Positions 1-7,738 of a DNA stretch of 34,984 bases are shown here, one piece after another. The stretch's first letter is position 1, and each line of letters begins with the position of its first letter. The stretch covers positions 1 to 34,984 of the forward strand of contig CALASN010000182.1 in NCBI GenBank assembly GCA_937888735.1, in the 5' to 3' direction. Under the pieces are notes generated by a model that had not been told where the DNA came from, searched no databases, and saw nothing but the letters and a program-made list of their open reading frames with translations. The translations under genes and the position numbers were made by a program. Origin of the DNA: UBA5499 sp002426275 (lineage in GTDB: Bacteria > Bacillota > DTU084).

Positions 1-53
1 AGCATTTATAAGGTGCATCGGCTTTTTGCCTTTTTACAAGTGTCGAAAACGGG

Positions 54-82
54 ATCATAGCATTTTCAACTGTGGATGTCAA
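54..82 (-). promoter_or_regulatory. Sigma-A type promoter reading out of the left edge
   Basis: On the minus strand TTGACA (82-77) and TATGAT (59-54) are separated by exactly 17 bases, a near-consensus housekeeping promoter. It fires leftwards, so the gene it serves lies beyond the window. It sits just past the 98-142 hairpin, as expected for a new transcription unit after a terminator. Confidence 0.7.
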
Positions 83-97
83 GATTTTCCAGAAACT

Positions 98-142
98 GAA
101 GCGAGCTCCCACTATTCCTCAAGGAAAATGGGAGCTCGCTTC
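98..142. terminator. Perfect 14-bp inverted repeat, probable terminator
   Basis: GAAGCGAGCTCCCA (98-111) and its exact reverse complement (129-142) enclose a 17-base loop that itself contains TTCC-TCAA-GGAA. The hairpin begins one base after the stop codon of the small minus-strand ORF at 143-259 and precedes the next promoter. There is no good T-run on either side, so termination is inferred from the very stable stem and its position rather than from a canonical intrinsic terminator. Confidence 0.55.
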
Positions 143-259
143 TCAACAGGCCTTGGCCAACTCTTTCAATAATCTACGTTTCAGCTTACGATATAATATC
201 TCTTGTTTGTCAAGCATCTCAAAAATAGCGTCAAACCTCAGTAAATCCCGTTCAGTCAT
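143..259 (-). CDS. Small basic/amphipathic protein, 38 residues, unknown
   Basis: An ATG at 259 is preceded by a purine-rich AAAGGGGGG about six bases upstream, and the frame runs 38 codons to TGA, immediately followed by the 14-bp hairpin. The product begins MTERDLLRFDAIFEML and ends with a Lys/Arg/Leu-rich stretch (KLKRRLLKELAKAC); the whole chain looks alpha-helical and amphipathic, with a C-terminal cysteine. It lies 136 bases downstream of carB on the same strand. I recognise no family. Good ribosome site, helical composition and a terminator directly after the stop argue for a real gene; a chance ORF remains possible because of its length. Confidence 0.5.
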   Translation of the reverse strand: MTERDLLRFDAIFEMLDKQEILYRKLKRRLLKELAKAC

Positions 260-352
260 CCGCCGCCCCCCTTTGTTTCACGCAAATTCGGGCTTGTATC
301 CGCTCCTCGTATGCACCGCTCAACGCCCTGTTGCCATATTCGACATCCCACG

Positions 353-375
353 AAAAAAATTCCTGTCGCGACGGA
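353..375 (-). terminator. Weak possible terminator after carB
   Basis: About 20 bases past the carB stop, the minus strand has an imperfect TCC-GT...AC-GGA hairpin (375-361) followed by an A and a run of seven T (359-353). The stem is short and bulged, so it is only a candidate end for the glnA1-carA-carB transcript. Confidence 0.3.
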
Positions 376-395
376 CAAAACCGTACGGGATGAGA

Positions 396-3300
396 TCAAT
401 TATTCAATTCATAATACTCTTGCAGAGAGCGCACTGTAAAGCCGCGTTGCCGCAGAGCGCGGATTCCCGCTAAAGCTGCCTGCGCGCCCTGGATGGTGGT
501 CATGAAAGGAACGTTATTGCTCAGCACCTGCCTGCGCAGCTTATATTCATCCGTGCGGGATCCTTTGCCCATGGGAGTGTTGACTAACAGATCCACCTCG
601 CCGTTTTTAATCAGATCGACGATATTGGGTCTGCCCTCGCCCAATTTGAAGACCCGCTCCACTTGGAGGCCGTGCTGAGCGAGATAATTTGCGGTGCCGC
701 AGGTTGCCAGCAACTTGAAGCCTTCCTCAACGAAGCTTTGGGCAATGGGCAGGAGATTAGCTTTATCATTATCGTGGACTGTCAAAAGAACCGTTCCTGC
801 AAGCGGCAAGGGCACGCCCGCAGCCATTTGCGACTTGGCAAAGGCCATCCCGAAATCATCGTCCAGGCCCATCACTTCGCCTGTGGACCGCATTTCAGGA
901 CCTAAAATGACGTCAACGCCAGGGAATTTAATAAAGGGAAAGACAGCCTCTTTCACAGCCACTCTGCTTTTCCCTGGAACTGTGAGATCAAACTGCTCTA
1001 GGGTCTGTCCCTGAGAGATGATCCTCGTTGCCAACTGAGCCAGGGCAACGCCTCTGGCTTTGCTGACAAACGGCACAGTCCGCGAGGCGCGAGGATTAAC
1101 CTCCAGGATGAATACCTCGTCGTCGCGCACGGCAAACTGGATATTCAACAGGCCGCGCACGTCTAGCGCCTGAGCCAAAAGACACGTCTCACGCTTAATT
1201 TCTTCGATGATCTCGTCTTTCAAGCTGAAAGGGGGCAAGGAACAAGCGCTATCTCCGGAATGAATGCCAGCCAGCTCGATATGCTCCATCACGCCGGCCA
1301 CATAGCAGCCTTTGCCGTCGGCTAAAGCGTCCACATCAACCTCAGTTGCCGATTCCAAAAATTTATCCACCAAAATGGGATGGTCTGGAGAGGCGATGAC
1401 CGCTCTGTGCATATACAGGCGCAAGGCCGCTTCATCATAGACAACTTCCATGGCCCTGCCGCCCAACACGTAAGACGGACGCACCAAAATCGGATAACCT
1501 ATTTTCTTGGCGATTTGCACCGCCTCTTGTTCAGATTTTGCCAAACCGTTGTGGGGCTGCCTCAAGCCCAAACGCTCAAGCAACGCCGAGAACTTCTCCC
1601 GATCCTCTGCCAAATCTATGGCTCCGGGCGTAGTTCCCAGAATGGGAACCCCCAGCTTCTCCAAGTCCAAAGCCAGCTTCAAAGGAGTCTGCCCGCCGAA
1701 TTGCAGGATGACTCCCTCGGGCTTCTCCTGCTGGCAAATGTTCAGCACGTCTTCTAAAGTCAGCGGTTCAAAATAAAGACGATCCGAGATGTTGTAATCC
1801 GTGCTCACAGTCTCCGGGTTGCAGTTGATCATCACAACGTCTTTGCCGGCTTGCCGCAAAGCGATTGCCGCTTGGACGCAGCAATAATCGAACTCAATGC
1901 CCTGCCCGATTCTATTGGGTCCGCCGCCCAGGATGATCACCGTCGGGCGTCCCGTGGCCCGGGCTTCGTTTTCTTCTTCATAGGTGGAATAATAATACGG
2001 AGTCTGGGCCGCAAACTCGCCGGCGCAGGTATCGACTAACTTATAGACCGGCCTGACGCCCAATTTCTCCCGCCAGGCGCGGAGCTGCGCTTCCGTTTCC
2101 CCCGCCAAATTCCCCAGCTGCTGATCCGAATATCCGTAGCGTTTTGCTTGCCACAACAGCTCTTTCCCATCCTGAGTGCCTGCCAGGGAAGGCAACTGTT
2201 GCCGCAGCTTGTTTTCAAAGGCCACCAATTGCTGCAGATTGGCTAAAAACCAAGGATCAATTTTCGTCCAGTCATAGAGATCAGCGATGCCGATCTCCAG
2301 CTGGAAGGCCCGATGCAGCTGCGTGAGCCGCTGCGGGCTTGGCGTCAAAAGCTGCTTTCTAAGCTCCGCAACCGCGCCTTGACGCTCTTCAGGGGAGACT
2401 TGTTCTGTGACCCCTTCCGCGCCAAAGCCATGGTGATTCTGTTCCAACGACCGCATGGCCTTTTGCAGAGCTTCCTTGAAGGTGCGGCCGATGGCCATAA
2501 CTTCCCCTACGGATTTCATTTGCGTAGTCAGCGACTGATCCGCTCCGGCAAATTTGGCAAAATCGAAGCGGGGAATCTTAACTACGCAATAATCGATCAT
2601 CGGCTCAAAACAGGCGGGCGTCTTTTGGGTAATATAATTAGGCAGCTCGTCCAAACAATAGCCGACAGCTAGCTTCGCCGCTATCTTCGCGATGGGGAAC
2701 CCAGTTGCCTTAGAGGCCAAAGCAGAAGAACGAGATACGCGGGGATTCATTTCCACCACCACAATTTGCCCATTCTCCGGGTTAACCGCAAACTGAATAT
2801 TGCAGCCTCCGGTTTCCACCCCGATTTCGCGGATGATCTTGATGGCCGCATCGCGCAGCTGTTGGTATTCCACGTCAGTCAAGGTTTGAACCGGAGCTAC
2901 TGTTATGCTGTCGCCAGTATGCACGCCCATGGGATCAAAATTTTCTATGGAACAAATCACGACAACGTTGTCCGCTTTATCCCGCATCATTTCCAGCTCG
3001 AATTCCTTCCAGCCGATGACAGACTCTTCGATTAAGACCTGATGCACTGGGCTGGCCTCTATGCCGTTAGCGACAATAGTCTGGAGCTCTTCCACATTAT
3101 AGGCGATCCCGCCGCCCGTACCTCCCAAGGTAAAGGAAGGCCTGATGATCACGGGATAACCGACTGTGGAGACGAAACTCAACGCTTCCTGCACCGAATT
3201 GACATGCGAGCTCCGGCAAACATTCAACCCAATCTTCTCCATGGCCGCCTTGAACATTTCTCTGTCTTCAGCCTTCCGGATCACCTCCGGTCTGGCCCCA

Positions 3301-3647
3301 ATGAGCTCTGTCTGATAGCGCTCCAACACTCCCCCCTCTGCCAGTTCCATGGCCAGATTCAGGGCTGTCTGGCCGCCCAAGGTCGGCAGAATCGCGTCAG
3401 GACGCTCTTTGGCGATCACCCGTTCCAAAACCTCAAAGGTCAGAGGCTCGACATACGTGGCGTCGGCCATATTGGGATCCGTCATGATCGTAGCCGGGTT
3501 GCTGTTGACCAAAATAACGCGATAACCTTCCTGCTTTAGCGCTTCGCAGGCTTGTGAGCCCGAATAATCGAATTCGCAGGCCTGTCCGATGACAATGGGC
3601 CCGGAACCGATGATCAGGATGCTGCGCAGATCATCCCGTTTAGGCAT
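396..3647 (-). CDS. carB: Carbamoyl-phosphate synthase large subunit
   Basis: 1083 residues, the usual length for CarB. It makes carbamoyl phosphate from bicarbonate, two ATP and ammonia channelled from CarA, feeding pyrimidine and arginine synthesis in the cytoplasm. The two homologous halves are visible: the first opens with an IGSGPIVIGQACEFDYSG motif and the first ATP-grasp domain, the second with ILGGGPNRIGQGIEFDYCC at about residue 570 and the second ATP-grasp. The C-terminal methylglyoxal-synthase-like regulatory domain carries LLATCGTANYL and NTPMGKGSRTDEY. Its ATG overlaps the carA stop by eight bases and its ribosome site lies in the last carA codons, so the two subunits are translationally coupled. 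Nothing is missing or broken. Confidence 0.98.
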   Translation of the reverse strand: MPKRDDLRSILIIGSGPIVIGQACEFDYSGSQACEALKQEGYRVILVNSNPATIMTDPNMADATYVEPLTFEVLERVIAKERPDAILPTLGGQTALNLAMELAEGGVLERYQTELIGARPEVIRKAEDREMFKAAMEKIGLNVCRSSHVNSVQEALSFVSTVGYPVIIRPSFTLGGTGGGIAYNVEELQTIVANGIEASPVHQVLIEESVIGWKEFELEMMRDKADNVVVICSIENFDPMGVHTGDSITVAPVQTLTDVEYQQLRDAAIKIIREIGVETGGCNIQFAVNPENGQIVVVEMNPRVSRSSALASKATGFPIAKIAAKLAVGYCLDELPNYITQKTPACFEPMIDYCVVKIPRFDFAKFAGADQSLTTQMKSVGEVMAIGRTFKEALQKAMRSLEQNHHGFGAEGVTEQVSPEERQGAVAELRKQLLTPSPQRLTQLHRAFQLEIGIADLYDWTKIDPWFLANLQQLVAFENKLRQQLPSLAGTQDGKELLWQAKRYGYSDQQLGNLAGETEAQLRAWREKLGVRPVYKLVDTCAGEFAAQTPYYYSTYEEENEARATGRPTVIILGGGPNRIGQGIEFDYCCVQAAIALRQAGKDVVMINCNPETVSTDYNISDRLYFEPLTLEDVLNICQQEKPEGVILQFGGQTPLKLALDLEKLGVPILGTTPGAIDLAEDREKFSALLERLGLRQPHNGLAKSEQEAVQIAKKIGYPILVRPSYVLGGRAMEVVYDEAALRLYMHRAVIASPDHPILVDKFLESATEVDVDALADGKGCYVAGVMEHIELAGIHSGDSACSLPPFSLKDEIIEEIKRETCLLAQALDVRGLLNIQFAVRDDEVFILEVNPRASRTVPFVSKARGVALAQLATRIISQGQTLEQFDLTVPGKSRVAVKEAVFPFIKFPGVDVILGPEMRSTGEVMGLDDDFGMAFAKSQMAAGVPLPLAGTVLLTVHDNDKANLLPIAQSFVEEGFKLLATCGTANYLAQHGLQVERVFKLGEGRPNIVDLIKNGEVDLLVNTPMGKGSRTDEYKLRRQVLSNNVPFMTTIQGAQAALAGIRALRQRGFTVRSLQEYYELNN

Positions 3648-4761
3648 GGAGCACCCCCCCTTCCATCAAGCGCACAAACTCATTAAAAAGCCCAGTGGCG
3701 TCATGAGGCCCTGGGGCTGCTTCCGGATGAAACTGAACAGAAAAGCATCCGGCCTGAGGATAAGCCATTCCTTCAATGGTGAGGTCATTGAGATTGAGAT
3801 GCGTAATCCGCCATTTTTCATCTCCCAACGCCCGTGCTTCATCAGGATGACCGATCCGCTCTATGCCCGGCACGGCCAGGCAGAAGCCGTGATTTTGGGC
3901 CGTGATTTCCACCCTTCCCTTGGCGAAATCTTTCACCGGATGATTGCCTCCCCGGTGCCCGAACTTCAATTTGAAGGTGTCAAAACCCATGGCCAGACCC
4001 AATAGCTGATGTCCCAAACAAATGCCGAACATCGGCTTGCGTCCCAAGAGCTTCCTCACCTCTGCGATCACCTCAGGCAGCGCCGCGGGATCTCCAGGTC
4101 CATTGGAGAGCAGAATGCCGTCCGGCTCATAGCTGAGCACCTGCCGGGCCGTGGTCTGAGCCGGAACTACCGTCACCGTGCACCCTGCATCCAACAGGCG
4201 CTTTTTAATGCGCTCTTTGCTGCCAAAATCCATCAGCACAACGTGATGTTTTCCCTGCCCTGCAGTCTCAACATCGGCTCTGGTGACGTACTGAACCAGA
4301 TTTTGTCCCGCCATGACAGGAGATTGCCTCACTTTGGCCAGCAGGCTGTCATAATCCAAATCCACGGTGGAAAGCGCCGCCCGCATCGCTCCAAGCTCTC
4401 TGAGGTGGCGCGTCAAGGCCCTGGTATCTATCTCCTCTACTCCCAAGACGCCGTTGGCGTTCAAATAATCCGCCAGAGACATTTGGCTGCGCCAATTGCT
4501 GGGCAGCGGCGAATACTCCCTGACGATTAACGCCTGCGCCTGCACTCTGGCAGCTTCGCGATCAGCATCGTTCACTCCGTAATTGCCGATCAGCGGGTAA
4601 GTCATGGTCACCAGCTGACCCTTATAAGAAGGATCCGTGAGGATCTCCTGATAGCCGGTCATGCTGGTATTGAAAACCGCTTCTCCATAGACCTCGCCGC
4701 TGCCTGCAAATGCTTTTCCCTGCAAAGCAAAACCATCTTCCAGTACTAATAAGGCCTTAAT
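3640..4761 (-). CDS. carA: Carbamoyl-phosphate synthase small (glutaminase) subunit
   Basis: Hydrolyses glutamine and passes ammonia to CarB. The N-terminal CPSase small-chain domain (LVLEDGFALQGKAFAGSGE...TSMTGYQEIL) precedes a class I amidotransferase domain with the nucleophile in FGICLGHQLLGLAMG and the His/Glu pair in FHPEAAPGP. The start chosen is ATT at 4761 (373 residues), because a strong AAAGGAGGA lies seven bases upstream and family members begin about here (MKALLVLEDG-like). No ATG, GTG or TTG is available at the right spacing. The only upstream ATG (4794) has no ribosome site and would encode that site as Lys-Gly-Gly. An AUU start is rare, so the exact start is less certain than the gene. 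It follows glnA1 by 61 bases. Confidence 0.95.
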   Translation of the reverse strand: MKALLVLEDGFALQGKAFAGSGEVYGEAVFNTSMTGYQEILTDPSYKGQLVTMTYPLIGNYGVNDADREAARVQAQALIVREYSPLPSNWRSQMSLADYLNANGVLGVEEIDTRALTRHLRELGAMRAALSTVDLDYDSLLAKVRQSPVMAGQNLVQYVTRADVETAGQGKHHVVLMDFGSKERIKKRLLDAGCTVTVVPAQTTARQVLSYEPDGILLSNGPGDPAALPEVIAEVRKLLGRKPMFGICLGHQLLGLAMGFDTFKLKFGHRGGNHPVKDFAKGRVEITAQNHGFCLAVPGIERIGHPDEARALGDEKWRITHLNLNDLTIEGMAYPQAGCFSVQFHPEAAPGPHDATGLFNEFVRLMEGGVLHA

Positions 4762-4767
4762 AAGAAC

Positions 4768-4776
4768 TCCTCCTTT
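4768..4776 (-). promoter_or_regulatory. Ribosome binding site that fixes the carA start
   Basis: AAAGGAGGA on the minus strand, seven bases before the ATT codon at 4761-4759. Just upstream, CCTTT can pair with AAAGG across a TGC loop and would partly mask this site. Confidence 0.65.
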
Positions 4777-4801
4777 GCAAAAGGCTTTAGACATATAAAA
4801 C

Positions 4802-4818
4802 GGGCAGCTAAAGTGCCC
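4802..4818 (-). terminator. Small hairpin between glnA1 and carA (attenuator or weak terminator)
   Basis: On the minus strand GGGCA-(7 bases)-TGCCC is followed by GTTTTAT. The five-base GC stem with a short T-rich tail begins four bases past the glnA1 stop. It could reduce read-through into carAB, but the stem is short. Confidence 0.4.
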
Positions 4819-4822
4819 AAAC

Positions 4823-6154
4823 TTATAAAGTACCCAAATATTGCTCTTTCTCCCACTGGTGAACTTGCGTTCTGAACACTTCCCACTCGATGAGTTTGGC
4901 CTTGACGTAATGCTGATAAGCGTGTTCTCCCAGCACGCTCCTGATTACCGGATCCGCTGCGAGACAATCCAAAGCCTCCCGCAGGCTCTTGGGTAAGGAT
5001 TCAATGCCAAGGACACGCCTCTCTTCTGAAGAGAGATCGTAGGTGCTCTCTTGCATCTGTTGGGCGGGTGCAATTTGATTCTTAATGCCGTCGAGCCCGG
5101 CCTTTAAGGCCACAGCCAAGATTAAATAAGGGTTGGCCGCCGGATCCGGACCGCGCAGCTCCACCCGCGTGGATTGGCCGCTGGCAGCGGGAACTCGCAC
5201 GTAGGTGCTCCTGTCATAACAGGACCAGGTGATATCCACCGGCGCTTCATACCCCGGAACTAAACGTTTGTAAGAATTAATCGTTGGGTTGCCGATGGCT
5301 GTGATGGCGCTGGCGTGGCGAAGCAGACCGCCGATATAAAAACGCGCTTTCTGGGACAAGCCAAGTTCATCGTCGGGATCGTAGAAGACGTTCAGCCCTT
5401 TATGATAAAGGGATTGATGGATATGCAAACCGGAACCGTTCTCGCCAAAGATGGGTTTGGGCATGAAGCTGGCATGCAGATCGTGCATTTTGGACGCAGC
5501 TTTAGCCACAAAGCGAAACGTCGCCAGATTATCAGCCGCGGAAAGACAATCTGAAAAATGCAAGTCCACTTCATGCTGCCCAGGCGCCACTTCGTGATGG
5601 GATGATTCCACCTTCAGGCCCATCTCTTCCAAAATCAAGACAATCTCCCGTCTGGCATCCTCCCCCTGATCTAAAGGCGAAAGGTCAAAGTAACTGCCCT
5701 GATCCTGAATCACATCGCTGGGCTTACCGTTTTCATCCAGTTCAAACAGGAAAAATTCCGGCTCAGGGCCGGCGAACATCTCATAGCCCGCCTGTTGAGC
5801 TTCGGCTATGGTCTTCTTTAATATATAGCGCGGGCACCCGGCAAAGGGTTCGCCCTTAGGGGTATAGACGTCGCAGATCAACCTGGCCACAGCCCCGCCG
5901 GCTTTGGGGCGCCAGGGAAAAATGGTGAACGTATTGGGATCGGGCCGCAGGTACATATCAGATTCATGGATCCTGGTGAATCCTTCGATCGACGAGCCGT
6001 CGAAGAGCACCCCTTCTTCCAATGCCCGCTCCAATTGCTCGATCGTAATGGCCACGTTTTTCATCGTTCCTAAGACGTCAGTGAACTGGAGCCGAATAAA
6101 TCTGACATTTAGCTCCCGGGCCTTCTGGAGAATATCTCTTTTCAGCAAGTCCAT
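4823..6154 (-). CDS. glnA: Glutamine synthetase type I (paralogue 1)
   Basis: 443 residues; ATP-dependent synthesis of glutamine from glutamate and ammonia, normally a cytoplasmic dodecamer. GSI-alpha features are clear: N-terminal beta-grasp ending in FDGSSIEGFTRIHESDMYL, metal-ligand region EPEFFLFE, HHEVAPGQHEVD, NGSGLHIHQSL, and NSYKRLVPGYEAPV with active-site arginines in the YDRSTYVRVP and STRVELR segments. The Arg in GFTR equals the feedback-inhibition Arg of Bacillus GS. Compared with paralogue 2 the stretch after GYEAPV is less canonical (DITWSCYD for YLSWSSKN). It is first in a likely glnA-carA-carB transcript, supplying the glutamine that CarA consumes. The ATG follows a GGAGGGAGGG-type ribosome site. 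Confidence 0.96.
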   Translation of the reverse strand: MDLLKRDILQKARELNVRFIRLQFTDVLGTMKNVAITIEQLERALEEGVLFDGSSIEGFTRIHESDMYLRPDPNTFTIFPWRPKAGGAVARLICDVYTPKGEPFAGCPRYILKKTIAEAQQAGYEMFAGPEPEFFLFELDENGKPSDVIQDQGSYFDLSPLDQGEDARREIVLILEEMGLKVESSHHEVAPGQHEVDLHFSDCLSAADNLATFRFVAKAASKMHDLHASFMPKPIFGENGSGLHIHQSLYHKGLNVFYDPDDELGLSQKARFYIGGLLRHASAITAIGNPTINSYKRLVPGYEAPVDITWSCYDRSTYVRVPAASGQSTRVELRGPDPAANPYLILAVALKAGLDGIKNQIAPAQQMQESTYDLSSEERRVLGIESLPKSLREALDCLAADPVIRSVLGEHAYQHYVKAKLIEWEVFRTQVHQWEKEQYLGTL

Positions 6155-6171
6155 CCTCTTCCCTCCCTCCG

Positions 6172-6192
6172 CAACTTAACATCCAACTTAAC
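6172..6192. repeat. Tandem 9-mer at the glnA1 transcription start, candidate operator
   Basis: CAACTTAAC occurs twice with a 12-base period (6172-6180 and 6184-6192), between the -10 box and the ribosome site of glnA1. Its CTTAACAT core also occurs in the glnA2 upstream element. The position over the transcription start suits a repressor or roadblock site. Confidence 0.45.
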
Positions 6193-6195
6193 AGA

Positions 6196-6224
6196 ATTAT
6201 ATCCTATCTGCCAGCTAAGATCAA
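6196..6224 (-). promoter_or_regulatory. glnA1 promoter
   Basis: Minus strand TTGATC (6224-6219), 17-base spacer, TATAAT (6201-6196). The predicted transcript starts about 35 bases before the glnA1 ATG and runs through the CAACTTAAC repeats. Confidence 0.7.
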
Positions 6225-6290
6225 CAGCGACCGGATCTTTTCCCAAATCAGAATCTAGTCTGAATATACAATCACCCTTATGCATTAATA

Positions 6291-6321
6291 GCCCCCGATA
6301 GCTAGCCATTCTATCGGGGGC
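6291..6321 (-). terminator. Strong hairpin ending the glnA2-amt transcript
   Basis: An 11-bp perfect stem (GCCCCCGATAG at 6291-6301 with its complement at 6311-6321) and a nine-base loop. It lies 119 bases past the amt stop and before the glnA1 promoter. The minus-strand tail is TATTAATG, only moderately T-rich. The rest of 6322-6439 shows no gene. Confidence 0.6.
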
Positions 6322-6439
6322 CATATCAAAAGGAGAGGGAATTGCATTTCATCAGGCTCGCGCAAATTCAGGCGCAAGCTGTTTGCCTTTGCAGCCAATT
6401 GCCAGTACGAATCAGTGCGGCCGCTTCGGCGAGAGGCGC

Positions 6440-7702
6440 CTAATCCGCGCCGTCGAAAGAAGGATATGCTAACTCTCCGTGTTCAACCGCATCAAGTCCA
6501 AGCTCTTCTTCTTTCTGGGTGACCCTGAGCTTCGTGAAGAGTCTGGCTATGCCAAGAGCGATCAGCGTACCCACCACCGCGACTGCGATGGTGATGCCAA
6601 CGGCGGCCAACTGGCGGAGGAAAAGATCCCATTGGCCGAAAACCAGGCCGTTCCACTGCACAGCGTCCAGTTTGGGATCAGGGTTAAAGCCTTTCAGCGC
6701 GAACAGGCCGGTGGCAAGAGAACCCCAGATGCCTCCGATGCCGTGGCAGCCAAAGGCGTCTAATGAATCGTCATATCCCAATTTGGGTTTGACTACGGTG
6801 ATGAAATAGTAGCAGATGGGGCTAACCAGAGCGCCGATAATGATCGAGGCCCAGATTGGCACGAAGCCAGCGCCTGGGGTAATGGCCACAAGCCCCACCA
6901 CAGCCGCAGTCGACAAACCTGCCAATGTTGGTTTACCATTCTTAAGTTTCTCGAGCAAAAGCCAAGAAAGGATTGCAGCAGCGCAGGCTGTATTGGTGGT
7001 CATGAAGGCATGCACGGCAAGGGAATTTGCAGCCCCGGCGCTGCCCGCGTTAAAGCCGAACCAGCCGAACCACAGCAGGGCCGCGCCCAAAAAGACGAAA
7101 GGAATGTTGTGGGGCTTATTATCCGCGGACGCAGTCCCATAATCTTTGCGCTTACCCAGGACAATAGCCGCCACAAGGGCGCTGATCCCGGAGCTGATGT
7201 GTACAACGTTGCCGCCGGCAAAGTCGATGGCGCCAAGCTTCATCAGGAAACCGCCGCCCCAGACCATGTGCGCCAAGGGATAGTAAACCAAGATAGACCA
7301 GATGCCGATGAAAATCAAAAGCGCCGAGAAACGGATTCTCTCCACCAGAGCGCCTGTGATCAAGGCTGGAGTTATGATGGCAAACATCATCTGAAAAATC
7401 GCGAAACAGACCGTTGTGGGGGCGAAGGCAGATGCGGCCGAGCCCTCAGTCAGACGCATCCCGAACCAGTTCAAATTGCCGAGAAATCCGCCGATGTCTC
7501 CGCTGAAAGAAAGAGAAAAACCTATTAAGACCCAAAGTATAGATGTCAAGCCCATGATGGCAGCGGACGACATTATTGTGTTAACAACGTTTTTCCGTTT
7601 GACCAGCCCTCCATAAAAGAAAGCGAGGCCAGGGGTCATGAGCAGAACTAGAGCCGACGATGTAAGCATCCAAGCTATATCGCCGGAATTTACAACGTTC
7701 AT
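6440..7702 (-). CDS. amt: Ammonium transporter
   Basis: 420 residues with the eleven hydrophobic segments expected of the Amt/Mep/Rh family; an inner-membrane trimer conducting ammonium/ammonia. Recognisable signatures are FFYGGLVKRKN near residue 30, the Amt signature around AIDFAGGNVVHISSG (periplasmic Asp and first pore His), and FGCHGIGGIWGSLATG with the second pore His. The cytoplasmic tail is short and acidic. The ATG follows GAGGAGGGTATGCC and lies 36 bases after the glnA2 stop, so both are probably one transcript ended by the hairpin at 6291-6321. No P-II (glnK/glnB) gene adjoins it, although amt-glnK pairing is the usual arrangement. Confidence 0.97.
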   Translation of the reverse strand: MNVVNSGDIAWMLTSSALVLLMTPGLAFFYGGLVKRKNVVNTIMSSAAIMGLTSILWVLIGFSLSFSGDIGGFLGNLNWFGMRLTEGSAASAFAPTTVCFAIFQMMFAIITPALITGALVERIRFSALLIFIGIWSILVYYPLAHMVWGGGFLMKLGAIDFAGGNVVHISSGISALVAAIVLGKRKDYGTASADNKPHNIPFVFLGAALLWFGWFGFNAGSAGAANSLAVHAFMTTNTACAAAILSWLLLEKLKNGKPTLAGLSTAAVVGLVAITPGAGFVPIWASIIIGALVSPICYYFITVVKPKLGYDDSLDAFGCHGIGGIWGSLATGLFALKGFNPDPKLDAVQWNGLVFGQWDLFLRQLAAVGITIAVAVVGTLIALGIARLFTKLRVTQKEEELGLDAVEHGELAYPSFDGAD

Positions 7703-7738
7703 GGCATACCCTCCTCAAATAAAAATTTCAACTTATTA

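Noticed and set aside
72..473. 133-codon plus-strand ORF at the left end
   Set aside because: It runs across the hairpin 98-142, antisense to the better-supported small ORF and into carB, with no ribosome site and no recognisable domain.
4762..4794. ATG at 4794 as the carA start
   Set aside because: No ribosome site precedes it, it begins right behind the hairpin 4802-4818, and the added residues are encoded by the ribosome site of the ATT start.
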